45,050 bases of DNA from Pirellulales bacterium (GCA_016936015.1 JAFGPV010000097.1:1-45050); one strand, 5' to 3'; positions 27,833 to 36,524 are shown, numbered from the stretch's first letter. A program made the numbers and translations. Notes: generated from the sequence alone by a model not told the origin.

Positions 27833-27902
27833 AATAGCCGGCGGCAAACAGCCGCTACGGGGATTTCCCTTACTTCACGGCGGCTGTTAGCCGCCGGCTA
27901 TT
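27833..27902. repeat. Inverted repeat (agccggcggc family)
   Basis: Arms 27833-27854 and 27881-27902 are reverse complements with one mismatch around a 26-base loop. A perfect copy of the family lies at 42321-42384. A related GC-rich motif (ccgccgtcgcggggcgtttga) at 27960-27980 belongs to the family at 35445-35522. Confidence 0.85.
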
Positions 27903-27998
27903 CAACTCGACTTTACTTTCCTGATCCTCGATCAAATTCTGCCACAAGTCCCCTTGCGACCGCCGTCGCGGGGCGTTTGAGATAACGAGGAATGTACC

Positions 27999-29051
27999 AT
28001 GAACCGCTTGCAAATATTTTTCTCCTTGGTTGCACTCCTATTCGCCGCCGGCGCGGGCGAGGCGTTCGACATGATAAAAACCACCTCCGGCACCACCTCC
28101 GGAAATGTCTTATCGCTCTCGCCCTTCCAAGTGAAACTCCAGCGCGGTTCCAGCGGCCCGACCAAGGAGATTCCCGTCAATCAGATTATTTTCGTTACGT
28201 TCGACAAGGAGCCGTTTGCCCTGAAGACCGCGAAAAACCTGATCGCCGTCGAGCACCGCTACCAAGACGGCCTGGCGGCGTTGGAAAAGGTCAAGCCGGA
28301 AGATCTAAGCGATCGCCCGGAATTGCAGGAGGAATGGGAATTCTACCGGGCGCTGGCCGAGGCCAAACTGGCCCTGGAAGGCTCGGGTGCCGTGATCGAC
28401 GCCGGAAAACAGATGCTGGCGTTCGTCAATCGCCATCCCGCCAGCTACCACTACCTGGAGGGCTGCGAGATGGTCGGCAACTTGTTGGTGGCCAATCGTT
28501 CTTTCGCCCAGGCGGAGGAATACTTCGGCAAGTTGGCGTCGGCCCCCTGGCCCGACTACCGGATCAAGGCCGGCGTGGCCATCGGCTGGGCGCAATTGGA
28601 CCGGGGAAAAACCGACGAGGCGCTGAAGTCCTTCGAATCCGCCCTGGGAGTAACGGGGGGCGAAGGACCGCTGGTCCAATCCCAGCGCCAGGCCGCCGAA
28701 TTGGGCAAGGCCGCCGTCCTGACGGCCCAGAAAAAATCGGCCGAGGCGATCGATGCGCTCCAGACCCTGCTCCAAAAGGCCGATCCGGACGACGGGAAAC
28801 TGATGGCCCGGGCGTACAACACGCTGGGAACCGCGTACCGGCAGTCGGGCCAGCCGAAGGAGGCCCTGCTGGCGTTTTTAACCACTCACCTGCTGTATCC
28901 GACCGGTAGTGCCGAGACCCATGCCGAGGCGCTCTACAACCTCGGCGAACTCTGGGAAAAGGTGCGCAAGCCCGAGCGGGCCGCCGAGGCCAGAAAAATA
29001 CTCGCGGAGCGGTACAAAAACAGTCCCTGGGCAAAAAAGCCGCAAACGTAG
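27999..29051 (+). CDS. Exported TPR protein with N-terminal SH3/Sm-like segment
   Basis: A 350-residue protein with a signal peptide (LQIFFSLVALLFAAGAGEAF). A small beta-rich segment follows (about 24-70), with the pattern SGTTSGNVLSLSPFQVKL and IPVNQIIFVTFDKEP. TPR-like helices run from about 80 to the end (YLEGCEMVGNLLVANRSFAQ, AGVAIGWAQLDRGKTDEALK, AYNTLGTAYRQSGQPKEALL, YNLGELWEKVRKPERAAEAR). It precedes the ExbB gene by 85 bases and probably belongs to the same transcription unit. Confidence 0.87.
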   Translation: MNRLQIFFSLVALLFAAGAGEAFDMIKTTSGTTSGNVLSLSPFQVKLQRGSSGPTKEIPVNQIIFVTFDKEPFALKTAKNLIAVEHRYQDGLAALEKVKPEDLSDRPELQEEWEFYRALAEAKLALEGSGAVIDAGKQMLAFVNRHPASYHYLEGCEMVGNLLVANRSFAQAEEYFGKLASAPWPDYRIKAGVAIGWAQLDRGKTDEALKSFESALGVTGGEGPLVQSQRQAAELGKAAVLTAQKKSAEAIDALQTLLQKADPDDGKLMARAYNTLGTAYRQSGQPKEALLAFLTTHLLYPTGSAETHAEALYNLGELWEKVRKPERAAEARKILAERYKNSPWAKKPQT

Positions 29052-29136
29052 ACGCGGCAATCCCCTCCTTTACGCCGACCCGGCGGGGGAGTTACACTGA
29101 AGCGTTCCTGAGTAAAAAACGACGAGGAGTATTTTT

Positions 29137-29967
29137 ATGCGGTTCCGTTACGGCTGGAGTTGGTTGGCGGCGATCCTGGTTACAGGTTGGCTGTTTGCGT
29201 GCTGGCCGGCGTTCTTCCCCGGGGGCGACGCCGGATTTGCTTCGTCCGCCGCGGCCCAGGAGGTTTCGGAAGAGTCCGGCGACGCCGCGGCCGCGGGATC
29301 CGAGGAGACCGACGACGACGCACCCGCCGAGGAGAGCCTCCTGGTCTGGCTTTACCACTCGCTGAAGCTGCGGTACACCATCATCTTCCTGGTCATCACG
29401 TTCAACCTGGTGGCCTTGATGGTGATGAACGTGCTGTCCTGCCGCCGCGACGCTCTCTTGCCCCCCGCGCTAATCCAGTCCTTCGAACAGGACCTGAACG
29501 AAAAGCGCTACCAGGAGGCCTACGAGAAGGCGAAAAACGACGGCTCGATGCTGGGGCAAATCCTCTCGGCCGGCATGGCCAAACTCTCCGGCGGCTACGA
29601 GCCCGCGGTCCAGGCCATGCAGGAAGTCGGCGAGGAAGAGAACCTCCGGCTCGATCAGCGGCTAAGCTACATCGCGCTGATCGGGCAGATCAGTCCGATG
29701 TTCGGGCTGCTGGGCACGGTGGACGGGATGGTCCAGGCCTTCAACCAGATCGCCAAGAGCAACACCACGCCCAAACCTTCCAAGTTGGCCAACGGCATCG
29801 GCACCGCGCTGGTCACGACGCTGGTCGGCCTGACGATCGCGATCATCGCCATCGGCTTCCACCATTTCATCCGCAACCGGATCACCAAGCTGGTGATGGA
29901 AGTGGGCGTGATCAGCGAAGAGTTGATGCGTCGCTTCGCGAACGTGGGACCGACGAAAAAGACGTAA
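29137..29967 (+). CDS. MotA/TolQ/ExbB-family proton channel subunit
   Basis: The channel-forming subunit of a proton-driven envelope motor. The 276-residue protein has an N-terminal signal segment (about 8-28), an acidic Ala/Glu/Asp-rich stretch (about 40-65) and three membrane segments: KLRYTIIFLVITFNLVALMV, LSYIALIGQISPMFGLLGTV and IGTALVTTLVGLTIAIIAIG. The GLLGTVDGM and GTALVTTLVGL motifs are the family signature. It precedes two exbD genes. It is not a flagellar stator: no PomA/MotA cytoplasmic power loop is visible and MotB is absent. A GAGGAG ribosome site lies 7 bases before the ATG. Confidence 0.93.
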   Translation: MRFRYGWSWLAAILVTGWLFACWPAFFPGGDAGFASSAAAQEVSEESGDAAAAGSEETDDDAPAEESLLVWLYHSLKLRYTIIFLVITFNLVALMVMNVLSCRRDALLPPALIQSFEQDLNEKRYQEAYEKAKNDGSMLGQILSAGMAKLSGGYEPAVQAMQEVGEEENLRLDQRLSYIALIGQISPMFGLLGTVDGMVQAFNQIAKSNTTPKPSKLANGIGTALVTTLVGLTIAIIAIGFHHFIRNRITKLVMEVGVISEELMRRFANVGPTKKT

Positions 29968-29982
29968 CCGGGGAGAGACGCC

Positions 29983-30441
29983 ATGCTGAAGTTCGCGCAA
30001 CGCCGCGCGGCGCAGAACGTCGCCTTCGACATGACTCCGATGATCGACTGCACCTTCCAGTTGGTCGTATTCTTTCTGCTGACGCTGAATTTTTCCACGG
30101 AAGAGCAAAGCGAATTGATCCACCTGCCGCAGAGCGAGTTGGCCAAGCCTCCGGAACGGTCCGTAGATAATTCCGTGGTCCTGCAGATCACCGCCCGCGG
30201 CCAGGTGCTCTACAACGGCGACTTCCTGGCCCCCGGCGCCCTGCTGGCCCCCCTCAACCGCGAGAAGGAGTTGATCGAGACGCAAAAAAACCAGAGCGTC
30301 GCCAACGCCACGGTGATCCTCCGCGCCGACCAGGACGCAAAAACGGGCGTCGTCCAGGAGGTGATCCAACTTTGCCAGAAAGTCGGGTTTGAGAAGTTCG
30401 TGCTCCGCGCGAAGAGCGATCTGCGGGAGAAACCGTCGTGA
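29983..30441 (+). CDS. ExbD/TolR-family protein (first copy)
   Basis: The single-pass partner of ExbB; its membrane Asp carries the proton. The 152-residue product has a short N-terminus, a membrane helix with the DMTPMIDCTFQLVVFFLL motif (protonatable Asp in MID), and a periplasmic domain (about 60-150) ending RAKSDL. Fifteen bases after the exbB stop; its last four bases overlap the next exbD. The two copies are clearly different in sequence. Confidence 0.93.
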   Translation: MLKFAQRRAAQNVAFDMTPMIDCTFQLVVFFLLTLNFSTEEQSELIHLPQSELAKPPERSVDNSVVLQITARGQVLYNGDFLAPGALLAPLNREKELIETQKNQSVANATVILRADQDAKTGVVQEVIQLCQKVGFEKFVLRAKSDLREKPS

Positions 30442-30923
30442 AAATCAAGTTCCCCGACGTGAGCAGAGTGGTTTTCGACATGACGCCGATGATCGACGTC
30501 TGCTTCCAGCTGATCATCTTCTTCATGCTCTCCCTGCGGCTGGTCGCCCCGGAGGGCGATTTCAACGTCAAGATGCCGATCGCCTCGTACAGCGAAGGGC
30601 AAGCCGTCTCGACCGCCCCGATGATCCCCATCCGGCTGCGGTCCGACGCCGCCGGGAAACTCGTCTCCATCCAGATGGGCCAGCGCCCGGTCAAATCCTT
30701 CAAGGACCTCCGCGCCCAGATCCGCGAGATCGTCGGCGCCGCGGGCGGACCCGGCGCCGCCGCCGCCGACAACGAGGTCGAACTCGACTGCGACTACAAT
30801 CTCCACTTCGGCTACGTGATTCAAGCCATCACCGCCCTGTCCGGCTATATCGACAGCCAGGGGCGCGTCGTCCAACTGATCGAAAAGATCAAATTTGCCC
30901 CGCCCAGGAAGAAGGAGGGATGA
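30438..30923 (+). CDS. ExbD/TolR-family protein (second copy)
   Basis: A 161-residue ExbD/TolR partner. The membrane helix carries DMTPMIDVCFQLIIFFML with the protonatable Asp. The periplasmic domain is longer than in the first copy and includes a Gly/Ala-rich insert (about 108-116), and the tail is basic (APPRKKEG). GTG start overlapping the first exbD by four bases, so the pair is translationally coupled. Two different ExbD proteins beside one ExbB suggests a heteromeric stator. Confidence 0.93.
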   Translation: MKIKFPDVSRVVFDMTPMIDVCFQLIIFFMLSLRLVAPEGDFNVKMPIASYSEGQAVSTAPMIPIRLRSDAAGKLVSIQMGQRPVKSFKDLRAQIREIVGAAGGPGAAAADNEVELDCDYNLHFGYVIQAITALSGYIDSQGRVVQLIEKIKFAPPRKKEG

Positions 30924-30936
30924 GGGATTTGGTCAT

Positions 30937-30990
30937 TTAACATTTGACATTCGGATTTCTTTCGTCATTCGGATTTTGTCATTCGTCATT
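30937..30990. repeat. Degenerate heptamer tract (atttgac / cgtcatt)
   Basis: Seven-base units of the kind atttaac, atttgac, attcgga, tttcttt, cgtcatt, cggattt, tgtcatt, cgtcatt fill the gap after the second exbD. It shows that the heptamer tracts are not limited to the flagellar operon. Confidence 0.75.
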
Positions 30991-30993
30991 GCT

Positions 30994-31011
30994 AAGCCGC
31001 AAGCGGCTTTT
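30994..31011 (+). terminator. Possible terminator after the ExbBD module
   Basis: A small stem (aagccg, loop caag, cggctt) followed by tt. It is the same hairpin as at 14603-14619, so it may be a dispersed repeat that serves as a weak terminator. Confidence 0.4.
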
Positions 31012-31031
31012 CGCTACCCTCATCCCTCCCC

Positions 31032-31793
31032 ATGATTCCCTGCCGCTTTCTCCTCGATCCGCCCGCTTCGGGAGCCTGGAACATGGCGGTGGACGAAGCA
31101 TTGGCGGAATCGACGGCGGAACAAGGCGCGTACTGCTTTCGCATCTACCGCTGGACGGCGCCGACCCTTTCGCTGGGATATTTCCAATCCTCCGCCGACC
31201 GGGAAAAACACCCCGCCAGCGCCGCCTGCCCCCTGGTGCGCCGGACGACCGGCGGCGGGGCCATCGTCCACGACCATGAAATCACCTACAGCCTGACGCT
31301 GCCCGCCGCGGCGGCGGAGGCCAAACGCCATCTGTTGCTGTACGAGGCCGTACACGGATCGCTGATCGACGCCCTGGCGGCCTGGGGCGTCGCCGCGGAG
31401 CTCTGCGCGGCCTCCCGCCGGAGTCCGACGGAACCGTCGCCGTTTCTGTGCTTCCAACGCCGCGCCCCCGGCGACGTCCTGCTCGGCCCAATCAAGATCG
31501 CCGGCAGCGCCCAGCGACGGATCCGCGGCGCAGTGCTGCAACACGGCAGCATCCTCTGGTCGCGCTCCGCCGCGGCGCCCGAACTGCCGGGCTTGAGCGA
31601 GGCCGTCCCGGCGCTTCCGCCGGAGGAAGAATTTCTCCACGGCTGGCGCCGAGAACTGGCCAAGTGCTTGCGCCTCGAGTGGCGTCCCGACGGCTTGAAT
31701 CCAACCGAGCGCCGCCGGGCGGAAGAACTGCATCGGCACAAATACAGCACGGACGTCTGGAATGACTCGCGAGGAAGGCCGCCGGCCGCGTGA
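31032..31793 (+). CDS. lipM: LipM-type octanoyltransferase (lipoate biosynthesis)
   Basis: LipM moves octanoyl groups from ACP to a lipoyl domain or carrier protein. The 253-residue product has the LplA/LipB/BirA fold motifs RRTTGGGAIVHD (70-81) and KIAGSAQRR (155-163, lysine of the family). The segment FLCFQRRAPGDVLL puts Cys140 where LipM has its active-site Cys (CF.sP..yE). GAVLQHGSIL follows. The Cys and lack of a C-terminal accessory domain favour LipM over a lipoate ligase LplA. The lipoate carrier itself is not in the window. The substrate call is by family motif only. Confidence 0.8.
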   Translation: MIPCRFLLDPPASGAWNMAVDEALAESTAEQGAYCFRIYRWTAPTLSLGYFQSSADREKHPASAACPLVRRTTGGGAIVHDHEITYSLTLPAAAAEAKRHLLLYEAVHGSLIDALAAWGVAAELCAASRRSPTEPSPFLCFQRRAPGDVLLGPIKIAGSAQRRIRGAVLQHGSILWSRSAAAPELPGLSEAVPALPPEEEFLHGWRRELAKCLRLEWRPDGLNPTERRRAEELHRHKYSTDVWNDSRGRPPAA

Positions 31794-31846
31794 AATCCAC
31801 TGTTTTTTTCTCAGCGCAGCCCCCCTCTGATGTAGGGGAGAAAACT

Positions 31847-31875
31847 TTGACATCCGAGCTGAAACCTGCTAACAT
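31847..31875 (+). promoter_or_regulatory. Sigma-70-type promoter upstream of the FHA gene
   Basis: TTGACA (31847-31852), 17-base spacer, TAACAT (31870-31875). Good fit to the -35/-10 consensus and correct spacing. It would give a leader of about 150 bases ahead of the FHA gene. Confidence 0.5.
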
Positions 31876-32031
31876 CCAAGATATGGAGAAAACGCCTTTT
31901 GCTTCGCTGAGGTGTAACCCCCTCTCCAGCCGATAACAACTTTAGAGCTATTTCCCGGCAAGGACATCTTCGCATCGTCATCATCCGTATATCAGCGGTT
32001 CCGCTCCTTGACCACCGGGAAAAGCACTGCC

Positions 32032-32685
32032 ATGGACGTTAAACTCATCGTGATCGGGGGCAAAGGCCAGGGTCGGGAAATACCCATTTCCAGGCCCCAA
32101 TTCCTCATCGGCCGCGCCGAGGGCTGTCAGCTTCGGCCGGCCAGCGAGCGTGTCAGTCGGCGACACTGCGTGATTCTCGTGGAAGAAAACCGGGTGCTGT
32201 TGCGGGACCTGAAGAGCACCAACCGGACCTTGGTGAATCAGGAGCCGATCCAAGGCGACAGGGAACTGAAAAACGGCGACCGGCTGAACGTGGCCGGGGT
32301 GCTGGAATTCGAGGTCCAGGTAAACGTCGCCGCCAAGGAAAGAAAAAAGACGAAAATCCACAGCATCCAGGAGGCCGCCGCCCGCACGGTGCAATCGGCC
32401 GCCGGGGAGGAGTTGGATATCTCCAACTGGCTGGAAACCGAGGAAAACGCTCCCTCTCCACCCGCCGCCGATCCCAGCTTGAAAAACACCCGGACCGACA
32501 TCAGCCTGACCGATACCACCACCATCCTCCAGCCGCATCAGCCCGAGGACGATACAAAACACGGCAAGAAAAAAACCGGCAAGTCCGCCAAATCGTTCGA
32601 ACAGATGAAGAAACCTCCCAGCGAATCCAGCCAAGAGGCCGCCGACGACATCCTGAGGCAGTTCTTCGGACGAAAACGCTCCTGA
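32032..32685 (+). CDS. FHA-domain protein
   Basis: FHA domains bind phosphothreonine peptides. The 217-residue product has an FHA domain at about 1-97: GREIPISRPQFLIGRAEGCQ with the GR pair, SRRH (42-45), and STNRTLVN (family form STNGT). The rest is a charged, low-complexity linker and a short C-terminal helix (SSQEAADDILRQFFGRKRS), a layout I know from planctomycete FHA proteins. I start at the ATG at 32032; a TTG at 32008 is also in frame but adds only eight residues. No kinase or phosphatase gene lies beside it. Confidence 0.88.
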   Translation: MDVKLIVIGGKGQGREIPISRPQFLIGRAEGCQLRPASERVSRRHCVILVEENRVLLRDLKSTNRTLVNQEPIQGDRELKNGDRLNVAGVLEFEVQVNVAAKERKKTKIHSIQEAAARTVQSAAGEELDISNWLETEENAPSPPAADPSLKNTRTDISLTDTTTILQPHQPEDDTKHGKKKTGKSAKSFEQMKKPPSESSQEAADDILRQFFGRKRS

Positions 32686-32762
32686 ACCGAGCGGAAACGG
32701 CCATTACCGGGTCTCGGCCTCCCCCCTTCGTCTTCCGTCTTTCTCCCAACACCAAAATCACC

Positions 32763-33026
32763 GTGAAAGCAAATCTTCCACCGCCGAAATCGTCCGCCTT
32801 ATTGGGACTGGCCTTCAACGGCAACGACGATCAAACCCGGATCACCCGGGGGAACAATTTCCTCCTCTGGGGCGGCACTTCGGAGACCCACTCCCTGATG
32901 CAAGAGACTGCCGTGAAAATCAATGAGCGGCTCGAACAACGCGGCAAACGATTGGAAGAGGTCTCCATCAAAGAACTTCGGGACATCTGCCGCGAGGTCA
33001 AAAATACCCTCAACGTGAAAGATTGA
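32763..33026 (+). CDS. Small conserved planctomycete-type protein
   Basis: An 87-residue soluble protein of unknown function. The middle (NDDQTRITRGNNFLLWGGTS) and C-terminus (ETAVKINERLEQRGKRLEEV) match a small planctomycete protein type I know only by pattern. GTG start. No membrane segment, no catalytic motif. It follows the FHA gene by 77 bases and precedes another small protein of similar lineage-restricted kind. Function unknown. Confidence 0.7.
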   Translation: MKANLPPPKSSALLGLAFNGNDDQTRITRGNNFLLWGGTSETHSLMQETAVKINERLEQRGKRLEEVSIKELRDICREVKNTLNVKD

Positions 33027-33320
33027 CCGCCCACGAGTTCTCGTCTCCGATAACTTTCTTCTTTTTGGGGCAAAAGCCCCCATCATCACCGGCCCCGTGC
33101 AACCGGGCCAAACGATTCCTGCTTGACTGCCGTTTTCTTGGCCTTCTCATCCAGCCGGCATAATCGGAATAGTTTGACTTTTTCACATTCCTGCCAAAAT
33201 CACACATGTTCTCCAGACAAATCAGTTTTCCCAGGCGGATTTTCGATGACTTTTGTCAACAATGATGTATCTTTTCTACGTTGCCCAGATATCCATCGAA
33301 CCCGTTTTGGAGAATCTTCC

Positions 33321-33785
33321 GTGGCCACGAAGAAAAAAATCCCTGCACGCAGCAAGAACCCGGCGAAAAACTCCCCGAAGGAGAAAAAGAATAACACGGC
33401 TTCCGACCTCCACTCCAAACCAGGAAATAAAAAGGTCGTCACCCTGGATCGGCGTAAGGGAGATCGGCGGGAGAAAAACGTCTCCGCGGCGGCCGAACGC
33501 CGCGTTCCCGAGCGTCGGGCAAAGGTCAACCGACGGAGGCAAATCGATCCCACCACCTGCGAACGCGACTACTCTCCGGAGGAAATCGAGTTTATGAACG
33601 CCATGGACGAGTACAAACGGTTAAGCGGACGGATGTTCCCCACGTGCAGCGAGGTGCTGGAGGTCATACACAAATTGGGTTACGAAAAGAAATCGGCACA
33701 TCCGCTGGAGGTAACTCCTGCGCCACTGCCGATTTTCACCGAAACCTCGCTCCCTCTGGCCGCCGAAGCCGTGACGGTCTTTTGA
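33321..33785 (+). CDS. Small basic protein with conserved C-terminal helix
   Basis: A 154-residue protein. The N-terminal half is a lysine/arginine-rich, disordered stretch ([33 protein letters not shown]), which suggests nucleic acid binding or surface charge. The C-terminal half ([18 protein letters not shown], then [20 protein letters not shown]) is a helical block that I recognise as planctomycete-type but cannot name. I chose the GTG at 33321 because GGAG sits eight bases before it; ATG at 33246 and 33123 are in frame but the added sequence looks non-coding. Function unknown. Confidence 0.65.
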   Translation: MATKKKIPARSKNPAKNSPKEKKNNTASDLHSKPGNKKVVTLDRRKGDRREKNVSAAAERRVPERRAKVNRRRQIDPTTCERDYSPEEIEFMNAMDEYKRLSGRMFPTCSEVLEVIHKLGYEKKSAHPLEVTPAPLPIFTETSLPLAAEAVTVF

Positions 33786-33804
33786 TCCGGATTATTCAAC
33801 AGCG

Positions 33805-33877
33805 TCATTTCTGAGTGAAGCAAAGCCGCCCAGCCTTCCCAGGCGTTCCAGATTCTTCACTGCGCTCAGAACGACTT
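33805..33877. repeat. Facing repeats (TCATTTCTGAGTGAAG / CTTCACTGCGCTCAGAACGA)
   Basis: A left copy near 33805-33825 and an inverted right copy near 33850-33877. This pair resembles the widespread bacterial repeat of the GTCATTCTGAGCGAAG type. It fills part of the gap before the TPR lipoprotein gene. Confidence 0.6.
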
Positions 33878-33991
33878 TTTTACTGGATGATCTGTCTTAA
33901 ACAATAAAAAACCTTGCCGGGAAAACTCCTCTTGCAGCCGTCCCGGGTGGTAGGTATCCTTCCGCCTCCTGTCATCCCTTCAATTCCCCGG

Positions 33992-34807
33992 ATGCGAGGC
34001 GTTCCCGCTGTGAGTCGTTTTCGGAATGGTTCTTTTCGGATCGGAAAACGCTGCGACGCTCCCCAGGAGTTCTTCGCCGGATTCCGGTTGTTTTGGGTCG
34101 GTTTGCTGCTGCTGACGGCGGGCTGCGGAGGGATCAACGCCTCGGGACGGAACGCCGAAGGAGTGCGGCTCTTCCAGCAGGCCCGCTTCAACGAAGCAAT
34201 GCGCGAGTTCCAGGAGGCGTCTTACGCCGATCCGAACAACGCCGACGCCTATTACAACATGGCCTCGGCGTTCCATCACTTGGGTAAAACGACGCACTGC
34301 GACGCCGATCTGCAAAAGGCGGAAACCTATTACAATATGTGCCTGGACCGCGACGAAAACCACGTCGACTGCCACCGCGGCCTGGCGGTGCTTTTGGCCG
34401 AACAGGGCCGGAAAGCCGAAGCCTTTCGTTTGCTGGAGGGCTGGGTGGCACAGCAGCCGGCCTCGGGAGACGCCAAGGTCGAATTAGCCCGGCTCTGCGA
34501 GGAGTTCGGCGACCGGAAGACGGCCGAGGAGCGGCTGGTCGAGGCGCTGGCAGCCCAGCCCGACAATCCCCGGGCGCTGGCCGCTTTGGGCAAGATCCGC
34601 GAGGAATCGGGCGACTATGCCCAGGCGCTGGTCAACTACCAGCGGTCGCTGAACTACGACAACCGGCAGCCGCAACTCGCCTCCCGGATCAGCTCGCTGC
34701 AGACCACGTTGGGCATTACTCCCGCCTCCACCATCGCGCCCACTCCCCCTTCGATCTCCAACGGCACCCTGATGGCCGCCCCGTCGACCACGCCCCGACG
34801 GTACTAA
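33992..34807 (+). CDS. TPR lipoprotein
   Basis: A 271-residue protein with a basic start, a hydrophobic stretch and a lipobox (LLLTAGC, cysteine at about residue 45), so it is probably a lipoprotein. TPR repeats follow (GVRLFQQARFNEAMREFQEA, ADAYYNMASAFHHLGKTTH, RALAALGKIREESGDYAQAL). A Pro/Ser/Thr-rich tail ends the protein. I start at the ATG at 33992; the frame is open to 33914 but the extra part is proline-rich and unlikely. The nicotinamidase gene starts five bases after its stop, so the two are probably co-transcribed. Confidence 0.82.
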   Translation: MRGVPAVSRFRNGSFRIGKRCDAPQEFFAGFRLFWVGLLLLTAGCGGINASGRNAEGVRLFQQARFNEAMREFQEASYADPNNADAYYNMASAFHHLGKTTHCDADLQKAETYYNMCLDRDENHVDCHRGLAVLLAEQGRKAEAFRLLEGWVAQQPASGDAKVELARLCEEFGDRKTAEERLVEALAAQPDNPRALAALGKIREESGDYAQALVNYQRSLNYDNRQPQLASRISSLQTTLGITPASTIAPTPPSISNGTLMAAPSTTPRRY

Positions 34808-34811
34808 TTCA

Positions 34812-35417
34812 TTGAACGCCCTGATCGTCGTCGATCTGCAGAACGATTTTTGTCCCGGCGGGGCCTTGGCGGTGCCGGGCGGAGATGAGATCGTCCCGGT
34901 GGTCAACCGCCTCATGCCGCAATTCGATTTGGTTGTGGCCACGCAGGACTGGCATCCTCCCAAGCACGGCAGTTTCGCCGCCAATCATGCCGGCAAAAAA
35001 CCCGGCGACGTCGTCGATCTGTCGGGGCTGCACCAAATCCTCTGGCCGGTCCACTGCGTGCAAAACACGCCCGGGGCGGAACTCCATCGGCTGCTGGATC
35101 AAAGCCGGATTGAAAAAATCTTCCGCAAGGGGACCGATCCGCAGGTGGACAGCTACAGCGGATTCTTCGACAACGGCCGGCGTCGCTCCACGGGCCTGGA
35201 GGAATATCTGCGTCGGCGCGGCGTTCGTGAGGTCTACGTCTGCGGGCTGGCCACCGATTACTGCGTCAAATTCACCGCCCTGAACGCCGCCGACCTGGGA
35301 CTAAAAACCCATCTTCTTCCGGAGGCCTGCCGCGGAGTGAACCTCCGGCCGGGCGACGCGGAGCGCGCGATTGCGGAAATGCAGGCCCGGGGAATCATTC
35401 TGGTTCCCATTTGCTGA
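34812..35417 (+). CDS. pncA: Nicotinamidase
   Basis: Hydrolyses nicotinamide to nicotinate in NAD salvage. The 201-residue protein has the Asp-Lys-Cys triad D8 (VDLQNDF), K106 (FRKGTDP) and C151 (GLATDYCVKFT), and the metal ligands D46 and H48 (DWHP) plus H81 (WPVHC). The length fits the family (about 213). TTG start with no strong ribosome site, four bases after the TPR gene stop, so translation may depend on the upstream gene. Confidence 0.95.
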   Translation: MNALIVVDLQNDFCPGGALAVPGGDEIVPVVNRLMPQFDLVVATQDWHPPKHGSFAANHAGKKPGDVVDLSGLHQILWPVHCVQNTPGAELHRLLDQSRIEKIFRKGTDPQVDSYSGFFDNGRRRSTGLEEYLRRRGVREVYVCGLATDYCVKFTALNAADLGLKTHLLPEACRGVNLRPGDAERAIAEMQARGIILVPIC

Positions 35418-35444
35418 TCGTCGGGAAGTCAACGTCACCTCTAT

Positions 35445-35522
35445 TCAACGCCCTGCGATGGCAATTGCGGGGGTAAAGCAGGGCCTTGTTCCACCCCCGC
35501 AACCGCCGTCGCGGGGCGTTGA
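35445..35522. repeat. Inverted repeat (tcaacgccctgcg / gcggggcgttga type)
   Basis: Arms 35445-35470 and 35497-35522, about 26 bases each with a few mismatches around a 26-base loop. A single copy of the right-arm motif also lies at 27960-27980. It fills the gap after pncA, where no gene is visible. Confidence 0.8.
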
Positions 35523-35660
35523 GGAAACACGGACAAACCGGTGACTGATTCATTCTTGCGATCTCCCAAGTCCTTATTCCGGCTAATGTTCCGTCTCTCC
35601 CGCGAAAAAAGCTATGGTTGATATATCCTTTATATCACCCTGGCTTGCGAGGCGACTTCT

Positions 35661-36524
35661 ATGCTTGGCACATTATCTTGCGGAGTGCGGCGGATGGATC
35701 GGGAGGAACTGGCCGAGGTCATCAACTGGGCGGCCGCCGAGGGCTGGAATCCCGGATTGTTCGACGCCCAATCGTTTTTTGCCGCCGATCCCCACGGATT
35801 TTTCCTGGCGGAGCACGAGGGGAAGCCGGCTGGCGGCATTTCCGCCGTGGCTTACGACGAGCACTTCGGATTCCTCGGCCTGCACATCGTCCGACCGGAA
35901 TTCCGCGGCGGATATTACGGCGTGGCGCTGGCCCGCGCCGCCTGGGAGTACCTGGGCAATCGGACCATCGGATTGGACGGCGTCCTGGCAAAAGAGGAGA
36001 AGTATCGGCGTTTGGGTTTTACCACAGCCTACCTTACGGTCCGTTTCAGCGGCGTTCCGCGAAATCCGGCCGGAAAAAACGGCAATGCCGGCTGCGAATT
36101 GGTCCCGCTACGTCATCTCCCGTTCGCCGAGTTGCTGGCGTACGACCGCCGGATTTTTCCTGCCTGGCGGCCGGCCTTTCTCGAGGCCTGGATTCAGCAG
36201 ATGGGGAGCGTGGCTTTAAGCGTGGTGCGGAACAACTGTCTGGCGGGCTACGCCGTGGCCCGGCTCTGCCGCTACGGATACAAGATCGGCCCGCTGTTTG
36301 CCGACCAGCCCGTTTATGCCGAAGCGATTCTCCAAGCATTGGCCGAAACGCTGCCCGAAGCGACCTTGGCGGTGGACGTTCCGGCGCCGAACACCGCGGC
36401 CGTCAGCCTGGTCCAGCGCTGGGGCCTGAAACCCTCGCTGCAAACCGTCCGCATGTACCGCGGTACGCCCCCGCAGCACGATCTATCGCGGATCTACGGC
36501 GTCACGTCGCTGGAGTTGGGGTAA
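35661..36524 (+). CDS. GNAT acetyltransferase with C-terminal extension
   Basis: A 287-residue protein. The N-terminal GNAT domain (about 9-145) has the acetyl-CoA loop RPEFRGGYYGVALARAAWEY (family R/Q-x-x-G-x-G/A) and the YRRLGF ending. The C-terminal half (about 150-285) is a second acetyltransferase-like domain of the Acetyltransf_18 kind, ending LQTVRMYRGTPPQHDLSRIY. The opening WNPGLFDAQSFFAADPHGF is typical of this two-domain group. Substrate unknown. Confidence 0.85.
   Translation: MLGTLSCGVRRMDREELAEVINWAAAEGWNPGLFDAQSFFAADPHGFFLAEHEGKPAGGISAVAYDEHFGFLGLHIVRPEFRGGYYGVALARAAWEYLGNRTIGLDGVLAKEEKYRRLGFTTAYLTVRFSGVPRNPAGKNGNAGCELVPLRHLPFAELLAYDRRIFPAWRPAFLEAWIQQMGSVALSVVRNNCLAGYAVARLCRYGYKIGPLFADQPVYAEAILQALAETLPEATLAVDVPAPNTAAVSLVQRWGLKPSLQTVRMYRGTPPQHDLSRIYGVTSLELG

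Noticed and set aside
29137-30923. MotA-MotB flagellar stator
   Set aside because: The channel protein is of the ExbB/TolQ layout and the partners are ExbD-type without a MotB peptidoglycan-binding domain.
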